Source of the DNA: Cellulosimicrobium terreum | GTDB taxonomy: Bacteria; Actinomycetota; Actinomycetes; Actinomycetales; Cellulomonadaceae | DNA: 64,000 bases | Reading direction: 5' to 3' | Assembly: GCA_014803435.1 (NCBI GenBank) | Contig: JACYFD010000001.1 | Span: 992,001-1,056,000, forward strand | In this document: positions 45,004 through 53,795 of the stretch, one piece after another | How positions within the stretch are numbered: position 1 is the first letter of the stretch | Layout: each line of letters begins with the position of its first letter | Translations under genes and position numbers: made by a program | The notes under the pieces: generated by a model | The model's database searches: none | The model's input: the letters and a program-made list of their open reading frames with translations, nothing else | Told to the model about the DNA's origin: nothing

Positions 45004-46407
45004 CTAAGGAGCGGTCCCGGTCCCCGGGCCGTCCGGTCGCTCGGCTGCCGCGGCGGCCCGGCCGAGCAGGAGCCGGCGCTCGCGCGGGGTCGGGGCGAGC
45101 CCGGCGGCCCTCTCGAGCGTCTCCGCCGCCTCCGTGTGCCGCCCGAGCCGCGACAGCACGTCGCCACGCACCGCGCCGTAGAGGTGGTAGCGCGCCAGGC
45201 GCGGGTCGTCGTGGACGGCGTCGAGCACGGCGAGCGCGCGCTCCGGCCCGTCGGCCATGAGCACCGCGACCGCGCGGTTCAGCTCGACCACGGGCGACGG
45301 CGCGACCGCGGCGAGCGCGTCGTACAGCGCCACGATCGCCTCCCAGTCGGTCTCGGCGAAGGTCGCTGCTCGCGCATGGCACGCGGCGATCGCCGCCTGG
45401 AGCGCGTACGTGCCGAGGACCTTCCCGCCCCGCGTGCCGAGCGCGAACGCGCGGTCGAGCGCGGCGAGCCCGTGCCGGACCAGCAGCCGGTCCCACCGCG
45501 AGCGGTCCTGGTCCTCGAGGAGGACGGGCTCGCCGTCGGGACCGGTGCGCGCAGCGAAGCGGGACGCCTGCAGCTCCATGAGCGCGACGAGGCCGTGGAC
45601 CTCCGGCTCTCCCGGGAGCAGGCCGGCGAGGACGCGGCCGAGGCGCATCGCGTCCTCGGCGAGGTCGCGACGCATCCAGGTGTCGCCCGACGTCGCGGCG
45701 TATCCCTCGCTGAACACGACGTACACGACCTCGAGCACGGCGGGGACCCGGGCGGGCAGCTCGTCAGCCTGCGGAACCTCGAACGGGACGCGCGCCTCGG
45801 CGAGCGTGCGGCGGGCCCGCGAGACGCGCTGGCCCACCGTCGCCGACGGGACCAGGAACGCCCGGGCGATCTCCTCGGTCGTCAGGCCGCCGACGAGGCG
45901 CAGCGTCAGCGCGACGCGCGCCTCGCGCGGCAGCACGGGGTGGCAGGCGACGAGCACCAGTGCGAGGAGGTCGTCCTCGACCGGTGCGTCGACGACGGCG
46001 TCCGGCGCCGGCACGTCGCCCACGAGGACGGCGCCGCCGTCCACCGCCCGCGCCGTCGCACCCCCACGGGTGCTCGCGCCCGGCGCGACGAGGTCCGCCG
46101 CGAGCTGCGCGTACTTCGCGTCGCGCGTGCGCTCGCGGCGGACCAGGTCGACCGCCCGCCGGCGCGCGACCGTCGTGAGCCAGGCGCCAGGGTTGTCCGG
46201 GACGCCCTTCTCGGGCCACTGCTCGAGCGCGGCGACGAAGGCCTCCTGCGCGACGTCCTCGGCGAGCCCGACGTCGCGCACGGTGCGGGCGATCCCCGCG
46301 ATGAGGCGTGGGGACTCGATGCGCCAGACCGCCTCGACGGTCCGGCGGACGTCGTGCGCACCGCGACCCGCCCCGCGACGGGGGCGGGTCGTCGGCACGT
46401 CGGTCAC
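45004..46407 (-). CDS. ECF42-type RNA polymerase sigma factor with long C-terminal domain
   Basis: 467 residues, GTG start, only 4 nt after the YCII gene. Sigma region 2 (~20-95; AEDVAQEAFVAALEQWPEKGVPDNPGAWLTTVARRRAVDLVRRE), region 4 (~150-215; LTTEEIARAFLVPSATVGQRVSRARRTL), and a 250-residue TPR-like C-terminal extension (EVVYVVFSEGYAAT, ELNRAVAVLM, HLYGAVRGDVLSRLGRHTEAAETLERA). ECF42 sigma factors are known to pair with DGPF/YCII proteins instead of an anti-sigma factor. A paralogue sits at 62644. Confidence 0.93.
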   Translation of the reverse strand: MTDVPTTRPRRGAGRGAHDVRRTVEAVWRIESPRLIAGIARTVRDVGLAEDVAQEAFVAALEQWPEKGVPDNPGAWLTTVARRRAVDLVRRERTRDAKYAQLAADLVAPGASTRGGATARAVDGGAVLVGDVPAPDAVVDAPVEDDLLALVLVACHPVLPREARVALTLRLVGGLTTEEIARAFLVPSATVGQRVSRARRTLAEARVPFEVPQADELPARVPAVLEVVYVVFSEGYAATSGDTWMRRDLAEDAMRLGRVLAGLLPGEPEVHGLVALMELQASRFAARTGPDGEPVLLEDQDRSRWDRLLVRHGLAALDRAFALGTRGGKVLGTYALQAAIAACHARAATFAETDWEAIVALYDALAAVAPSPVVELNRAVAVLMADGPERALAVLDAVHDDPRLARYHLYGAVRGDVLSRLGRHTEAAETLERAAGLAPTPRERRLLLGRAAAAAERPDGPGTGTAP

Positions 46408-46411
46408 GGGC

Positions 46412-46852
46412 TCAGGCCCCGCTGTGCTGGGCCTTGATCTGCTCGGTCAGACGCTCGTCCTGAGCGCGCTGCTCCGGCGTGTACTCCGCGCCGAAGTCCT
46501 CGGGCTCGAAGATCGGCCGGATCTCGAGCACCTCGGTCCGCCCGCTCGCGGGGTCGGAGGGGCAGCGTCGTGCCCACTCCACGGCCTCCTCGATGGAGGA
46601 GACCTGCCAGATCCAGTAGCCCGCGAGCAGCTCCTTGGACTCCGTGAAGGGTCCGTCGACGACGGACGTCCCCGTCGCGTCGAAGACGACCCGGGCGCCC
46701 GTGGCGCTGGGCTGCAGACCCTGCCCGTCGAGCATGACGCCCGCCTTGACGAGCTCCTCGTTGTACGCGCCCATCTGGGCGAACATCTCCTGGGTGGCGG
46801 TGATCTTGTCCTCGTCCGCACCGACGCCCGTGATCAGGACCATGACGCGCAT
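46412..46852 (-). CDS. YCII / DGPF-domain protein (ECF42 partner)
   Basis: 146 residues: MRVMVLITGVGADEDKITATQEMFAQMGAYNEELVKAGVMLDGQGLQPSATGARVVF, then VVDGPFTESKELLAGYWIWQVSSIEEAVEWARRCP with the DGPF signature and catalytic-type His/Asp pocket. The family is genetically and functionally linked to ECF42 sigma factors. It directly precedes the sigma gene and has an ECF-type promoter about 60 nt upstream, so the pair is probably self-activated. Confidence 0.93.
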   Translation of the reverse strand: MRVMVLITGVGADEDKITATQEMFAQMGAYNEELVKAGVMLDGQGLQPSATGARVVFDATGTSVVDGPFTESKELLAGYWIWQVSSIEEAVEWARRCPSDPASGRTEVLEIRPIFEPEDFGAEYTPEQRAQDERLTEQIKAQHSGA

Positions 46853-46911
46853 GTCGACTCCTCCTCGGTGAGTGCCCCTCGACCGTAGTGCCGTGGGGGC
46901 GGGTTCACCAG

Positions 46912-46942
46912 GACGTCGAACAGGCGGTACCGGATTTCGACA
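46912..46942 (-). promoter_or_regulatory. ECF42-type promoter of the YCII-sigma pair
   Basis: Minus strand TGTCGA (46942-46937), an 18-nt spacer and CGACGTC (46918-46912), about 60 nt from the YCII start. Matches the TGTCGA / CGA-type motif I recall for ECF42 sigma factors. Lies in the 130-bp gap; nothing else was recognised there. Confidence 0.65.
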
Positions 46943-46982
46943 CCGCCCGCGAACTTTTCTTCCGAACGGTTCCGAGGAGCTC

Positions 46983-47783
46983 TCAGCGGAAGCGCTGGAC
47001 GGCGAGCGGCGCGGCCTCGGCGAGCCCGCGGACGGCCGGGTGGTCTGACCCGGGGGCGGCCCCGGCGAACACGTCCCGCAGGGCGCCCGACGCGACGAAC
47101 GTGCCGTCCGCGAGCACGTGCACGGTGGGACACAGGCGCTCGACGAGCTCGAGGTCGTGCGACACGAGGAGGACCGCGGTGCCGAGCGCCTCCGTCGCCT
47201 CGCCGAGCCGGCGCACGACGTCGCCGCGCATCACCGGGTCCACGGCCGTGAGCGGCTCGTCGAGGAGCAGCGCACGCGGGCGGGTCGCGAGGGCGACGGC
47301 GAGCGCGAGGCGCTGCTTCTCGCCCCCGGACAGCGAGTGGATGGTGCGGGGTGCGTACCGCGGTTCGAGCGACACGTCGGCGAGCAGGTCGGCGACGGGC
47401 CGTCCGTTCGCGCGGCCGGCCTTGCGCGCCTCGGTCAGCGCCGCGGACAGGGTCCGGTCGACGGTCCAGCGCGGGTCGATCCCCACCCCGGTGAGCCCGT
47501 CCTGGGAGACGCGGCGCACCTCGGCCTTGAACGTCTTCTTGTCACGTCGCGAGAGCTTCGTCACGGCCCGGCCCTCGTAGGTCGCGTGCCCGCGGGTGGG
47601 TCGGACGAGCCCGACGAGGGCGCGCACGACCGTCGACTTGCCCGCCCCGGACTCGCCGACGATCCCGACGGGTGCGGTGCCCGGGACGACCTCGAGGTCG
47701 ATCCCGCGGACGACGTCGGGTCCGGCGTAGCCGGCGCTGAGGCCGGCGGCGCGCAGGATCGGCTCGGGCGTGGTCGTGCTCAT
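46983..47783 (-). CDS. ABC transporter ATP-binding protein, peptide/nickel (DppF-like) type, orphan
   Basis: 266 residues. Walker A GESGAGKST, Q-loop VSQDGLTGVG, signature LSGGEKQRLALAVALA, Walker B ALLLDEPLTAVD, switch His in LLVSHDLELVERLC. It resembles one ATPase of oligopeptide or metal-chelate importers, but no permease or binding protein is adjacent. It could serve a transporter elsewhere or be a remnant. Precedes the ECF promoter region, with no clear terminator. Confidence 0.88.
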   Translation of the reverse strand: MSTTTPEPILRAAGLSAGYAGPDVVRGIDLEVVPGTAPVGIVGESGAGKSTVVRALVGLVRPTRGHATYEGRAVTKLSRRDKKTFKAEVRRVSQDGLTGVGIDPRWTVDRTLSAALTEARKAGRANGRPVADLLADVSLEPRYAPRTIHSLSGGEKQRLALAVALATRPRALLLDEPLTAVDPVMRGDVVRRLGEATEALGTAVLLVSHDLELVERLCPTVHVLADGTFVASGALRDVFAGAAPGSDHPAVRGLAEAAPLAVQRFR

Positions 47784-48011
47784 GGGCGTCCTCTGATCGG
47801 TCTCGTGGTGGGGCGGCGGTCCGTCGCACCCGTCGTCCGACGAACGACGCTACCGCCAAGTTCCGCGGAACCGTGCACGCGCGCCCTGCCGGGTGGCCGA
47901 GGCGGTGCCGCGCGCGCGGTAATCTGGGCCGTTCGAACCGGATCCTCGAGACCAGGTGATCCGTCGATCTTTGCGTTGCCGCTTCGCGGCCACGGCGGCG
48001 GATGGAGGTAG
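47784..48011. other. Divergent intergenic region between ABC ATPase and phytochrome genes
   Basis: 228 bp with no gene. Contains the perfect palindrome GTTCCGCGGAAC (47860-47871) and a possible -10 (TAATCT, about 47920-47925) toward the phytochrome gene. No confident -35 or named regulator site was found. Confidence 0.4.
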
Positions 48012-50300
48012 GTGTTGACGAGGACGACCGATCGGACGACCGATCCTGGTGAGCTGCTCGCGCCCGGAGAGCCTGTCGATCTCGACAACTGTGCGCGTGA
48101 GCCGATCCACGTGCCCGGCCTGATCCAGCCACGCGGCGTCCTGGTCGTCGTGCGCGAGTCGGACGGCACCGTGCTCCAGGTCTCGGCGAACGTGGCCGAC
48201 CTCCTCGGTCGCACACCTGAGGAGCTGCTGGGTGCCCACCTCGGGTCGGCGCTCGGTCCCGGTCCCGCCGCGAGCGTCCTCGCGCACGCGTCCGTGGCGG
48301 CCCCGCTCGAGGACCGCAACCCGCTCGCTCTCCGGATCGAGGGCGTCGCGGGCGACGTCGACGCCGTGCTGCACCGGCCCCCGGCGATCGCCGAGGACCC
48401 CGACGCGGAGGCGGTGCTCGTCGTCGAGCTCGAGACGGCGACGGGCGTGCGCCCCCTGACGTTCCCCAACACGTATCTCGCGGTGCGCAGCGCGCTGCGC
48501 GACCTCGAGCGCGCGGCGAACCTCGGCGAGCTGTACGACGACGCCGCGAGGCACGTCCGCCGACTCACCGGTTTCGACCGGGTGATGATCTACCGCTTCG
48601 ATGCGGCGTACAACGGCGAGGTGGTCGCCGAGGCCCGCCGCGAGGACCTCAACTCCTTCCTCGGGCTGCACTACCCGGCGTCGGACATCCCGCCGCAGGC
48701 GCGCGCGCTGTACGAGAAGAACTGGATCCGCCTCATCGCGGACGTCGACTACGAGCCGTCGGCGATCGTGCCGACGCTCCTGCCGACGACGGGTGCGCCG
48801 ATCGACCTCACGTACTCGACGCTGCGCAGCGTCTCGCCGATCCACCTCGAGTACCTGCGGAACATGGGCGTGCGCGCGTCGATGTCCATCTCGTTGCTGC
48901 ATGACGGGAAGCTGTGGGGCCTCATCGCGTGCCACCACTACTCGGGACCGCACGCGCCGTCGTACGAGGTGCGGACCACGGCGGAGTTCCTGGGCTCGAC
49001 CCTCTCGGTCCGGCTCGTCTCCCAGGCGGAGGTCGAGCGCGACGCCGAGGCGACCCGGGCGGAACAGGTGCTCGCGCACCTCGCCGCGGACAGCCGGGAC
49101 GAGTCCGTCCCGTTCGGGACGGCGCTCACGCGGTCCGGCTGGCTGCGCCGCCTCGTGCGTGCCGACGGCGCGATCGTGCTCGCGGAGGGCCGCCTCACCT
49201 CGGTCGGGAGCGTCCCCGACGAGGAGAGCTCGCGCGCCCTCGTGGCCTGGGTGCTGGCGCAGGAGGAGGAGCTGGTCGCCACGGACTCGCTCGCCGAGGC
49301 GTCGCCCGAGGTGGCCGAGATCTCGCCGGACACCGCCGGGGTCCTGGGCATCGTGCTCCCCGAGGGCCAGACGGTGGTGTGGGTGCGTGACGAGGTGCTG
49401 CGGCACGTCGACTGGGGCGGCGACCCGAAGAACAAGGCCATCGCACGGCAGGAGGGCGACACGGTGCGGCTCAGCCCGCGCCGGTCCTTCGACCGGTGGC
49501 GAGAGGTCGTGCGCGGGCACAGCAGCCCGTGGACCGCCGACCAGACGGACGTCGCCGCCGCGCTGCGCGGGCACCTGGTCGAGGCGTTGTACCGCCGCGG
49601 CCGCAAGGACCTGCGGGCGGCGGAGGAGCTCCAGCGGAGCCTGCTGCCCACGCTCCTGCCGGACGTCGCGGGATGGCGGCTCGAGTCGCGCTACGAGTCC
49701 GCGGGCTCAGGTCTCGTGGGGGGCGACTGGTACGACGCCCTCGTGCTCCCGTCGGGGCGGCTCGCGCTCGTCGTGGGCGACGTCACGGGGCACGGGCTGC
49801 AGGCGGCCGCGACGATGGGCCAGCTGAGCACGGCGCTGCGGGCAGCCCTGGTCGGTGCGGGCACGGTGGTGGAGGCGGTGGCACGGCTCGCCGAGGTCGC
49901 CGCGTGGACGCTGCCGGGCGAGGTCGCGACCCTCGCGGTCGCGCTGCTCGACCCGGTCAGCGGCGTGGTGGACCACGTCTCGCTCGGGCATCCGCCGCTC
50001 CTCGTCGTGGCGCCCGACGGCACGACCCGGTGGGCGGAGCGGGCGAGCGTCCCGCCGCTCGGGGTCGGTTCCCGCGTCCCGGTCCTGCAGACCCTGGAGG
50101 TCCCGCCCGGTGGGGCGCTGGTGCTGTACAGCGACGGTCTGGTCGAGCGTCGTGACGAGTCGATCAGGGACGGTCTCGCGCGCCTCGCAGGGGCCTGCAC
50201 GGACGGTGCGACCCTCGACGTGGACCGACTCGTGGACGTGACCCGGGACCCGGCGTCGGCCGACGACGCGACGCTGCTGGTGGTGCGGCGGGACCCCTGA
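48012..50300 (+). CDS. Bacteriophytochrome fused to a SpoIIE/PP2C-type serine phosphatase
   Basis: 762 residues from GTG (a TTG at 48015 has better spacing to GGAGG). PAS-like N-terminus with Cys27 in DNCAREPIHVPGLIQPRG, the biliverdin-attachment position of bacteriophytochromes (usual QPHG is QPRG); GAF domain (~155-340) with PASDIP (222-227) and RSVSPIHLEYLRNMGVRASMS; PHY domain (~345-505) with the tongue motif PRRSF (489-493) and SPW; SpoIIE phosphatase (~540-760) with GGDWYD (570-575), GDVTGHG (589-595) and DDATLLVV (751-758). Expected role: red/far-red light controls dephosphorylation of a STAS antagonist. The anti-sigma kinase and STAS genes lie right next to it, convergent. No heme oxygenase is in the window. 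Confidence 0.92.
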   Translation: MLTRTTDRTTDPGELLAPGEPVDLDNCAREPIHVPGLIQPRGVLVVVRESDGTVLQVSANVADLLGRTPEELLGAHLGSALGPGPAASVLAHASVAAPLEDRNPLALRIEGVAGDVDAVLHRPPAIAEDPDAEAVLVVELETATGVRPLTFPNTYLAVRSALRDLERAANLGELYDDAARHVRRLTGFDRVMIYRFDAAYNGEVVAEARREDLNSFLGLHYPASDIPPQARALYEKNWIRLIADVDYEPSAIVPTLLPTTGAPIDLTYSTLRSVSPIHLEYLRNMGVRASMSISLLHDGKLWGLIACHHYSGPHAPSYEVRTTAEFLGSTLSVRLVSQAEVERDAEATRAEQVLAHLAADSRDESVPFGTALTRSGWLRRLVRADGAIVLAEGRLTSVGSVPDEESSRALVAWVLAQEEELVATDSLAEASPEVAEISPDTAGVLGIVLPEGQTVVWVRDEVLRHVDWGGDPKNKAIARQEGDTVRLSPRRSFDRWREVVRGHSSPWTADQTDVAAALRGHLVEALYRRGRKDLRAAEELQRSLLPTLLPDVAGWRLESRYESAGSGLVGGDWYDALVLPSGRLALVVGDVTGHGLQAAATMGQLSTALRAALVGAGTVVEAVARLAEVAAWTLPGEVATLAVALLDPVSGVVDHVSLGHPPLLVVAPDGTTRWAERASVPPLGVGSRVPVLQTLEVPPGGALVLYSDGLVERRDESIRDGLARLAGACTDGATLDVDRLVDVTRDPASADDATLLVVRRDP

Positions 50301-50318
50301 ACCTCTCGGTGCGCCGTC

Positions 50319-50795
50319 TCAGCGCATGAGCGCGAACGCGCGCCGCGCGGTGGCGCCGGCGTGCGGCGTCGGGCCGTCGAAGCGGGCCCATACGTGCTTC
50401 TCGCGGGCAGAGGTGCGGAACCAGCCGACGTCGCGGGCGGCGCGCCTCGCGAGGACGAGCCCGAACCCGCCCGCGCCGGGCGCGCGCTGCGCGGCGATCC
50501 TGGGGGCGGCGTCGGGCGAGTGGTCCACGACGTCGACGACGATGTCCGGGCCGTCGCGCAGGAGCCGCACGGACACCGGAGGTGTGCCGTGCCGCAGCCC
50601 GTTGGTGGCGAGCTCGCTGGCCACGAGGACGAGGCGCTCGGCCAGGGTGTCCAGCCGTCGGTCGGGCGGCATGGAACGGCCCGTCAGGGTGCGGTGGAGA
50701 TCGGAGCGGAGTGCGGCGAGGTCGGTCATGGAGTGCAGCTCCCACGTGTCGATCTCGACGAACCGGGTCGGGACCTCCGAGTAGGCGACGGTCAT
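50319..50795 (-). CDS. Anti-sigma regulatory factor (RsbW-like HATPase/serine kinase)
   Basis: 158 residues, overlapping the STAS stop by 4 nt (ATGA). GHKL fold: N-box ELATNGLRHG (61-70), G1 DHSPDAAPRI (91-100), G2 GAGGFGLVLARR (107-118). RsbW-type proteins bind a sigma factor or phosphorylate the STAS antagonist. No sigma-B-like factor is encoded here, so its partner sigma is elsewhere. The first ~20 residues are extra relative to short RsbW-like ATPases. Confidence 0.88.
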   Translation of the reverse strand: MTVAYSEVPTRFVEIDTWELHSMTDLAALRSDLHRTLTGRSMPPDRRLDTLAERLVLVASELATNGLRHGTPPVSVRLLRDGPDIVVDVVDHSPDAAPRIAAQRAPGAGGFGLVLARRAARDVGWFRTSAREKHVWARFDGPTPHAGATARRAFALMR

Positions 50796-51097
50796 CCCTC
50801 CGGCTCCAGCTCGAACAGGCCGACGACGCCGCTCAGCTCGAGCAGGTCACGGACGCGCTCGGGGACGTCGACGAGGCGCGGGGAGCCCGGTCCGGCGGTG
50901 GCCGCGTGGTACAGCAGGCGCAGGCCGCCCGAGTCCATGAACGTCACCGCCGACAGGTCGACGCGGACCGGTCGGGTCGCGGTCTCGGCGTGACGGAGCA
51001 GCTCGTCCTCGTAGCGGGTCTGGACCGCTGCGTCGATCTCCCCGCGCATGACCCAGAGCGCACCGTCGTCCTCGACCCGTACACCGCTCTCCGTCAC
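50792..51097 (-). CDS. STAS-domain anti-sigma factor antagonist (RsbV-like)
   Basis: 101 residues from a GTG with GGAGGAGGG upstream. ALWVMRGEIDAAVQTRYEDELLR, then VRVDLSAVTFMDSGGLRLLYHAA with the phosphorylatable Ser56 in MDSGGL. Unphosphorylated protein would sequester the kinase encoded downstream and free the sigma factor. It is the natural substrate of a SpoIIE-type phosphatase such as the neighbouring phytochrome fusion. The 158-bp gap to the ROK gene shows no further gene. Confidence 0.92.
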   Translation of the reverse strand: MTESGVRVEDDGALWVMRGEIDAAVQTRYEDELLRHAETATRPVRVDLSAVTFMDSGGLRLLYHAATAGPGSPRLVDVPERVRDLLELSGVVGLFELEPEG

Positions 51098-51255
51098 CGA
51101 CGACCCTCCTCCGTGCGCCCGGTCTCTCCGGGACGCGAGGCACCACGCTACGCACTCTGCGGCGAGCCCGCGCGACGGCCCGCGAGCAGACTACGCGGTG
51201 CGACGGAACGGGGTGGAACCTCGTCCTGCCACCTGCCCCCTGCCGACGGGTGTCG

Positions 51256-52500
51256 TCAGTAGTCCCCGACCCACGCGCTGGGGTTCTGGACGACGCCGCG
51301 CAGCACCTCGCGCGCGCCGCCGGTGAGCGCTGCGTGGTCGTCGACCGGGGCGGCGGCGACGTGCAGGTCGGTCCAGGGCGCGGCGAGCACCCGCGTGCGG
51401 AGCTCGCGTTCCACGGGCGCACGCAGGTGGGGGAGCAGCGCCGGGTAGATCCCGCCGAGCAGGATCGTGTCGATGTCCACGAGATTGACGTAGTCGGCGA
51501 GCGCGCTGCCGAGGGCCTGCCCGGCGCGCTGCACGGCGGCCGTCGCGGCAGGCTCGGCGGCGTCCAGCGCAGCGACGAGCTCCGAGGTCTCGGCGGTCGT
51601 GGGCAGGCCCGCGGCGATCAGGAGCGCGTCCTTGCCCGCGTACTGCTCGAGGCAGCCGGTCGCGCCGCACCGGCAGCGGGGCCCGCCCGGGTCGACGACG
51701 ACGTGGCCGATCTCGCCGGCCCAGCCGTGCCGGCCCTGGAACAGGGTGCGGTCGACGACGATCGCGGACCCGATCCCCACGTCCCCCGAGACGTAGAGGT
51801 ACGACGTCGGTCCCGTGCCGCCGTCGCCCGCGGCGTCGGGCACCACGGTGCGGCCGGACTGGGCGAGCGCGGCGAGCTTGGCCTCGTTGGCGACGGCGAC
51901 GGGCGCCGGGTGACCGTCGCCGAGGTCGAGCCCGAGCGCGGGGACGGGGTCGAGACCGGACCAGCCGAGGTTGGGCGCGACCTCCAGGCGTCCGGTCCGT
52001 ACGTCGACGAGCCCGGGGAGGGCGAGCGTCGCACCGGCGACGCACATGCCCTCGCCGACGACCTGGTCGACGAGGGCGCGCGCGATGCGGCCCAGCTCGA
52101 CGAGCACCTTGTCCGGGGAGCTGTCGTGGAGGTCGTCGGGCTGCACGTGCTCGGCCACCACGGCCCCGGTGAGGTCGACGACGCGTCCGCCGAGGTAGTC
52201 GACGTTCACCTCCAGGCCGAGCCCGACGATCGTGCGCGGCGCTGCCACGAGCGGTACGGCGGGTCGACCGGCACGCTGGGGTGTGGCCGGCGCGAGCTCG
52301 GCGACGATGCGCGCCGTGACGAGGCGGTCCACCAGGGTCGAGACGGTCGCGCGCGCGAGCCCGCTCGCGGCGGCGATGTCGGCACGGGAGCATGGCGTGG
52401 GTGAGCCGAGGACGGCCCGTGCGACGAGGGCGATGTTGTGCTCGCGCAGCGTGGCCTGCCTGGCGGCTGGACCGGTGCTGGTCGCGACGGCGCGGTTCAC
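51256..52500 (-). CDS. ROK-family transcriptional repressor (XylR-like)
   Basis: 414 residues from the GTG at 52500, favoured by TAAGG 8 nt upstream; a GTG at 52524 would add 8 residues. N-terminal HTH (SRADIAAASGLARATVSTLVDRLVTARIV), then a ROK sugar-binding/kinase-like domain with VSGDVGIGSAIVVDRTLFQGRHGWAGEIGHVVVDPGG and the zinc motif CRCGATGCLEQYAG. XylR repressors bind xylose and release xylA/xylB. Divergent from xylA, so xylose control is likely. Confidence 0.92.
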   Translation of the reverse strand: MNRAVATSTGPAARQATLREHNIALVARAVLGSPTPCSRADIAAASGLARATVSTLVDRLVTARIVAELAPATPQRAGRPAVPLVAAPRTIVGLGLEVNVDYLGGRVVDLTGAVVAEHVQPDDLHDSSPDKVLVELGRIARALVDQVVGEGMCVAGATLALPGLVDVRTGRLEVAPNLGWSGLDPVPALGLDLGDGHPAPVAVANEAKLAALAQSGRTVVPDAAGDGGTGPTSYLYVSGDVGIGSAIVVDRTLFQGRHGWAGEIGHVVVDPGGPRCRCGATGCLEQYAGKDALLIAAGLPTTAETSELVAALDAAEPAATAAVQRAGQALGSALADYVNLVDIDTILLGGIYPALLPHLRAPVERELRTRVLAAPWTDLHVAAAPVDDHAALTGGAREVLRGVVQNPSAWVGDY

Positions 52501-52504
52501 GGTC

Positions 52505-52534
52505 TTGACCTTAGCGCACCTCACGGCATAAGTT
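52505..52534 (+). promoter_or_regulatory. xylA promoter with candidate operator
   Basis: TTGACC (52505-52510), 18 nt, TAAGTT (52529-52534). Just downstream, the AT-rich stretch 52530-52552 has a GTT...AAC dyad that could bind the ROK repressor. The whole 104-bp gap serves both divergent genes. Confidence 0.5.
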
Positions 52535-52604
52535 CATCCGTACAACAAAAATGCGGTGGCGCACGAGGCGCCGCCGCGTCCCACTCGATGACGAGGAGAT
52601 CACC

Positions 52605-53795
52605 GTGGCCGACGAGCGCGCCAGCAACGACACCGACATCAACTTTTCCTTCGGTCTGTGGACCGTGGGCTGGAACGCGCAGGACCAGTTCGGCAGCGCG
52701 AGCCGCCCGGCCCTGGACCCCGCCGAGTCGGTCCGCAAGCTCGCCGACCTCGGCGCGTGGGGCTTCACGTTCCACGACGACGACGTCGTGCCCTTCGGGT
52801 CCGACGACGCCGAGCGCACCCGCCGCCTCGACTCCGTGCGCCAGGCGGCGCAGGAGACGGGGCTCGTCATCGAGATGGTGACGACCAACCTGTTCAGCCA
52901 CCCCGTCTTCAAGGACGGCGGCGTCACCTCGAACGACCGCGGCGTGCGTCGCTACGCACTGCGCAAGGTGCTGCGCAACGTCGACCTCACGGCCGAGCTG
53001 GGCGCGAAGACGTTCGTCATGTGGGGCGGCCGCGAGGGCACCGAGTACGACGGCGCCAAGGACCTGAACTCCGCGCACGAGCGCTACGCCGAGGGCATCG
53101 ACACCGTCGCGGGCTACATCAAGAGCCAGGGCTACGACCTCAAGATCGCGCTCGAGCCCAAGCCGAACGAGCCGCGCGGCGACATCTTCCTCCCCACGAT
53201 CGGGCACGCGCTCGCGCTCATCGCGAAGCTCGAGCACGGCGACATCGTCGGCCTCAACCCCGAGACCGGTCACGAGCAGATGGCGGGCCTGAACTACACG
53301 CACGGCATCGCGCAGGCCCTGTGGGCGGGCAAGCTCTTCCACATCGACCTGAACGGCCAGCGGTCCATCAAGTTCGACCAGGACCTCGTGTTCGGTCACG
53401 GCGACCTGCTGTCGGCGTTCTTCACCGTCGACCTCCTGGAGAACGGCTTCCCGAACGGCGGGCCGCGCTACACCGGACCGCGCCACTTCGACTACAAGCC
53501 GTCGCGCACCGAGAACGAGGTCGGCGTGTGGGACTCCGCGAGCGCCAACATGGACACCTACCGTCTCCTTGCGCGCAAGGCCGCGGCCTACCGTGCGGAC
53601 AGCCGCGTGCAGGAGGCGTTCGCGCACTCCGGCGTCTTCGAGCTGGGCGAGCCGACCCTCGCCGAGGGTGAGACCGTCGCCGACATCCTGGCCGACCGCA
53701 GCGCGTACGAGGACTTCGACGTCGACGCCGCGGCGAACCGCGACTTCGGGTTCGTGCGCCTCAACCAGCTCGCGCTCGAGCACCTCATCGGCTGA
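52605..53795 (+). CDS. xylA: Xylose isomerase
   Basis: 396 residues from the GTG with GAGGAGA 5 nt upstream. [17 protein letters not shown], catalytic [82 protein letters not shown] carry the catalytic His/Asp and the metal-binding Glu, Asp and His residues. This is the short actinobacterial class. It converts D-xylose to D-xylulose. It overlaps xylB by 1 nt. Confidence 0.98.
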   Translation: MADERASNDTDINFSFGLWTVGWNAQDQFGSASRPALDPAESVRKLADLGAWGFTFHDDDVVPFGSDDAERTRRLDSVRQAAQETGLVIEMVTTNLFSHPVFKDGGVTSNDRGVRRYALRKVLRNVDLTAELGAKTFVMWGGREGTEYDGAKDLNSAHERYAEGIDTVAGYIKSQGYDLKIALEPKPNEPRGDIFLPTIGHALALIAKLEHGDIVGLNPETGHEQMAGLNYTHGIAQALWAGKLFHIDLNGQRSIKFDQDLVFGHGDLLSAFFTVDLLENGFPNGGPRYTGPRHFDYKPSRTENEVGVWDSASANMDTYRLLARKAAAYRADSRVQEAFAHSGVFELGEPTLAEGETVADILADRSAYEDFDVDAAANRDFGFVRLNQLALEHLIG

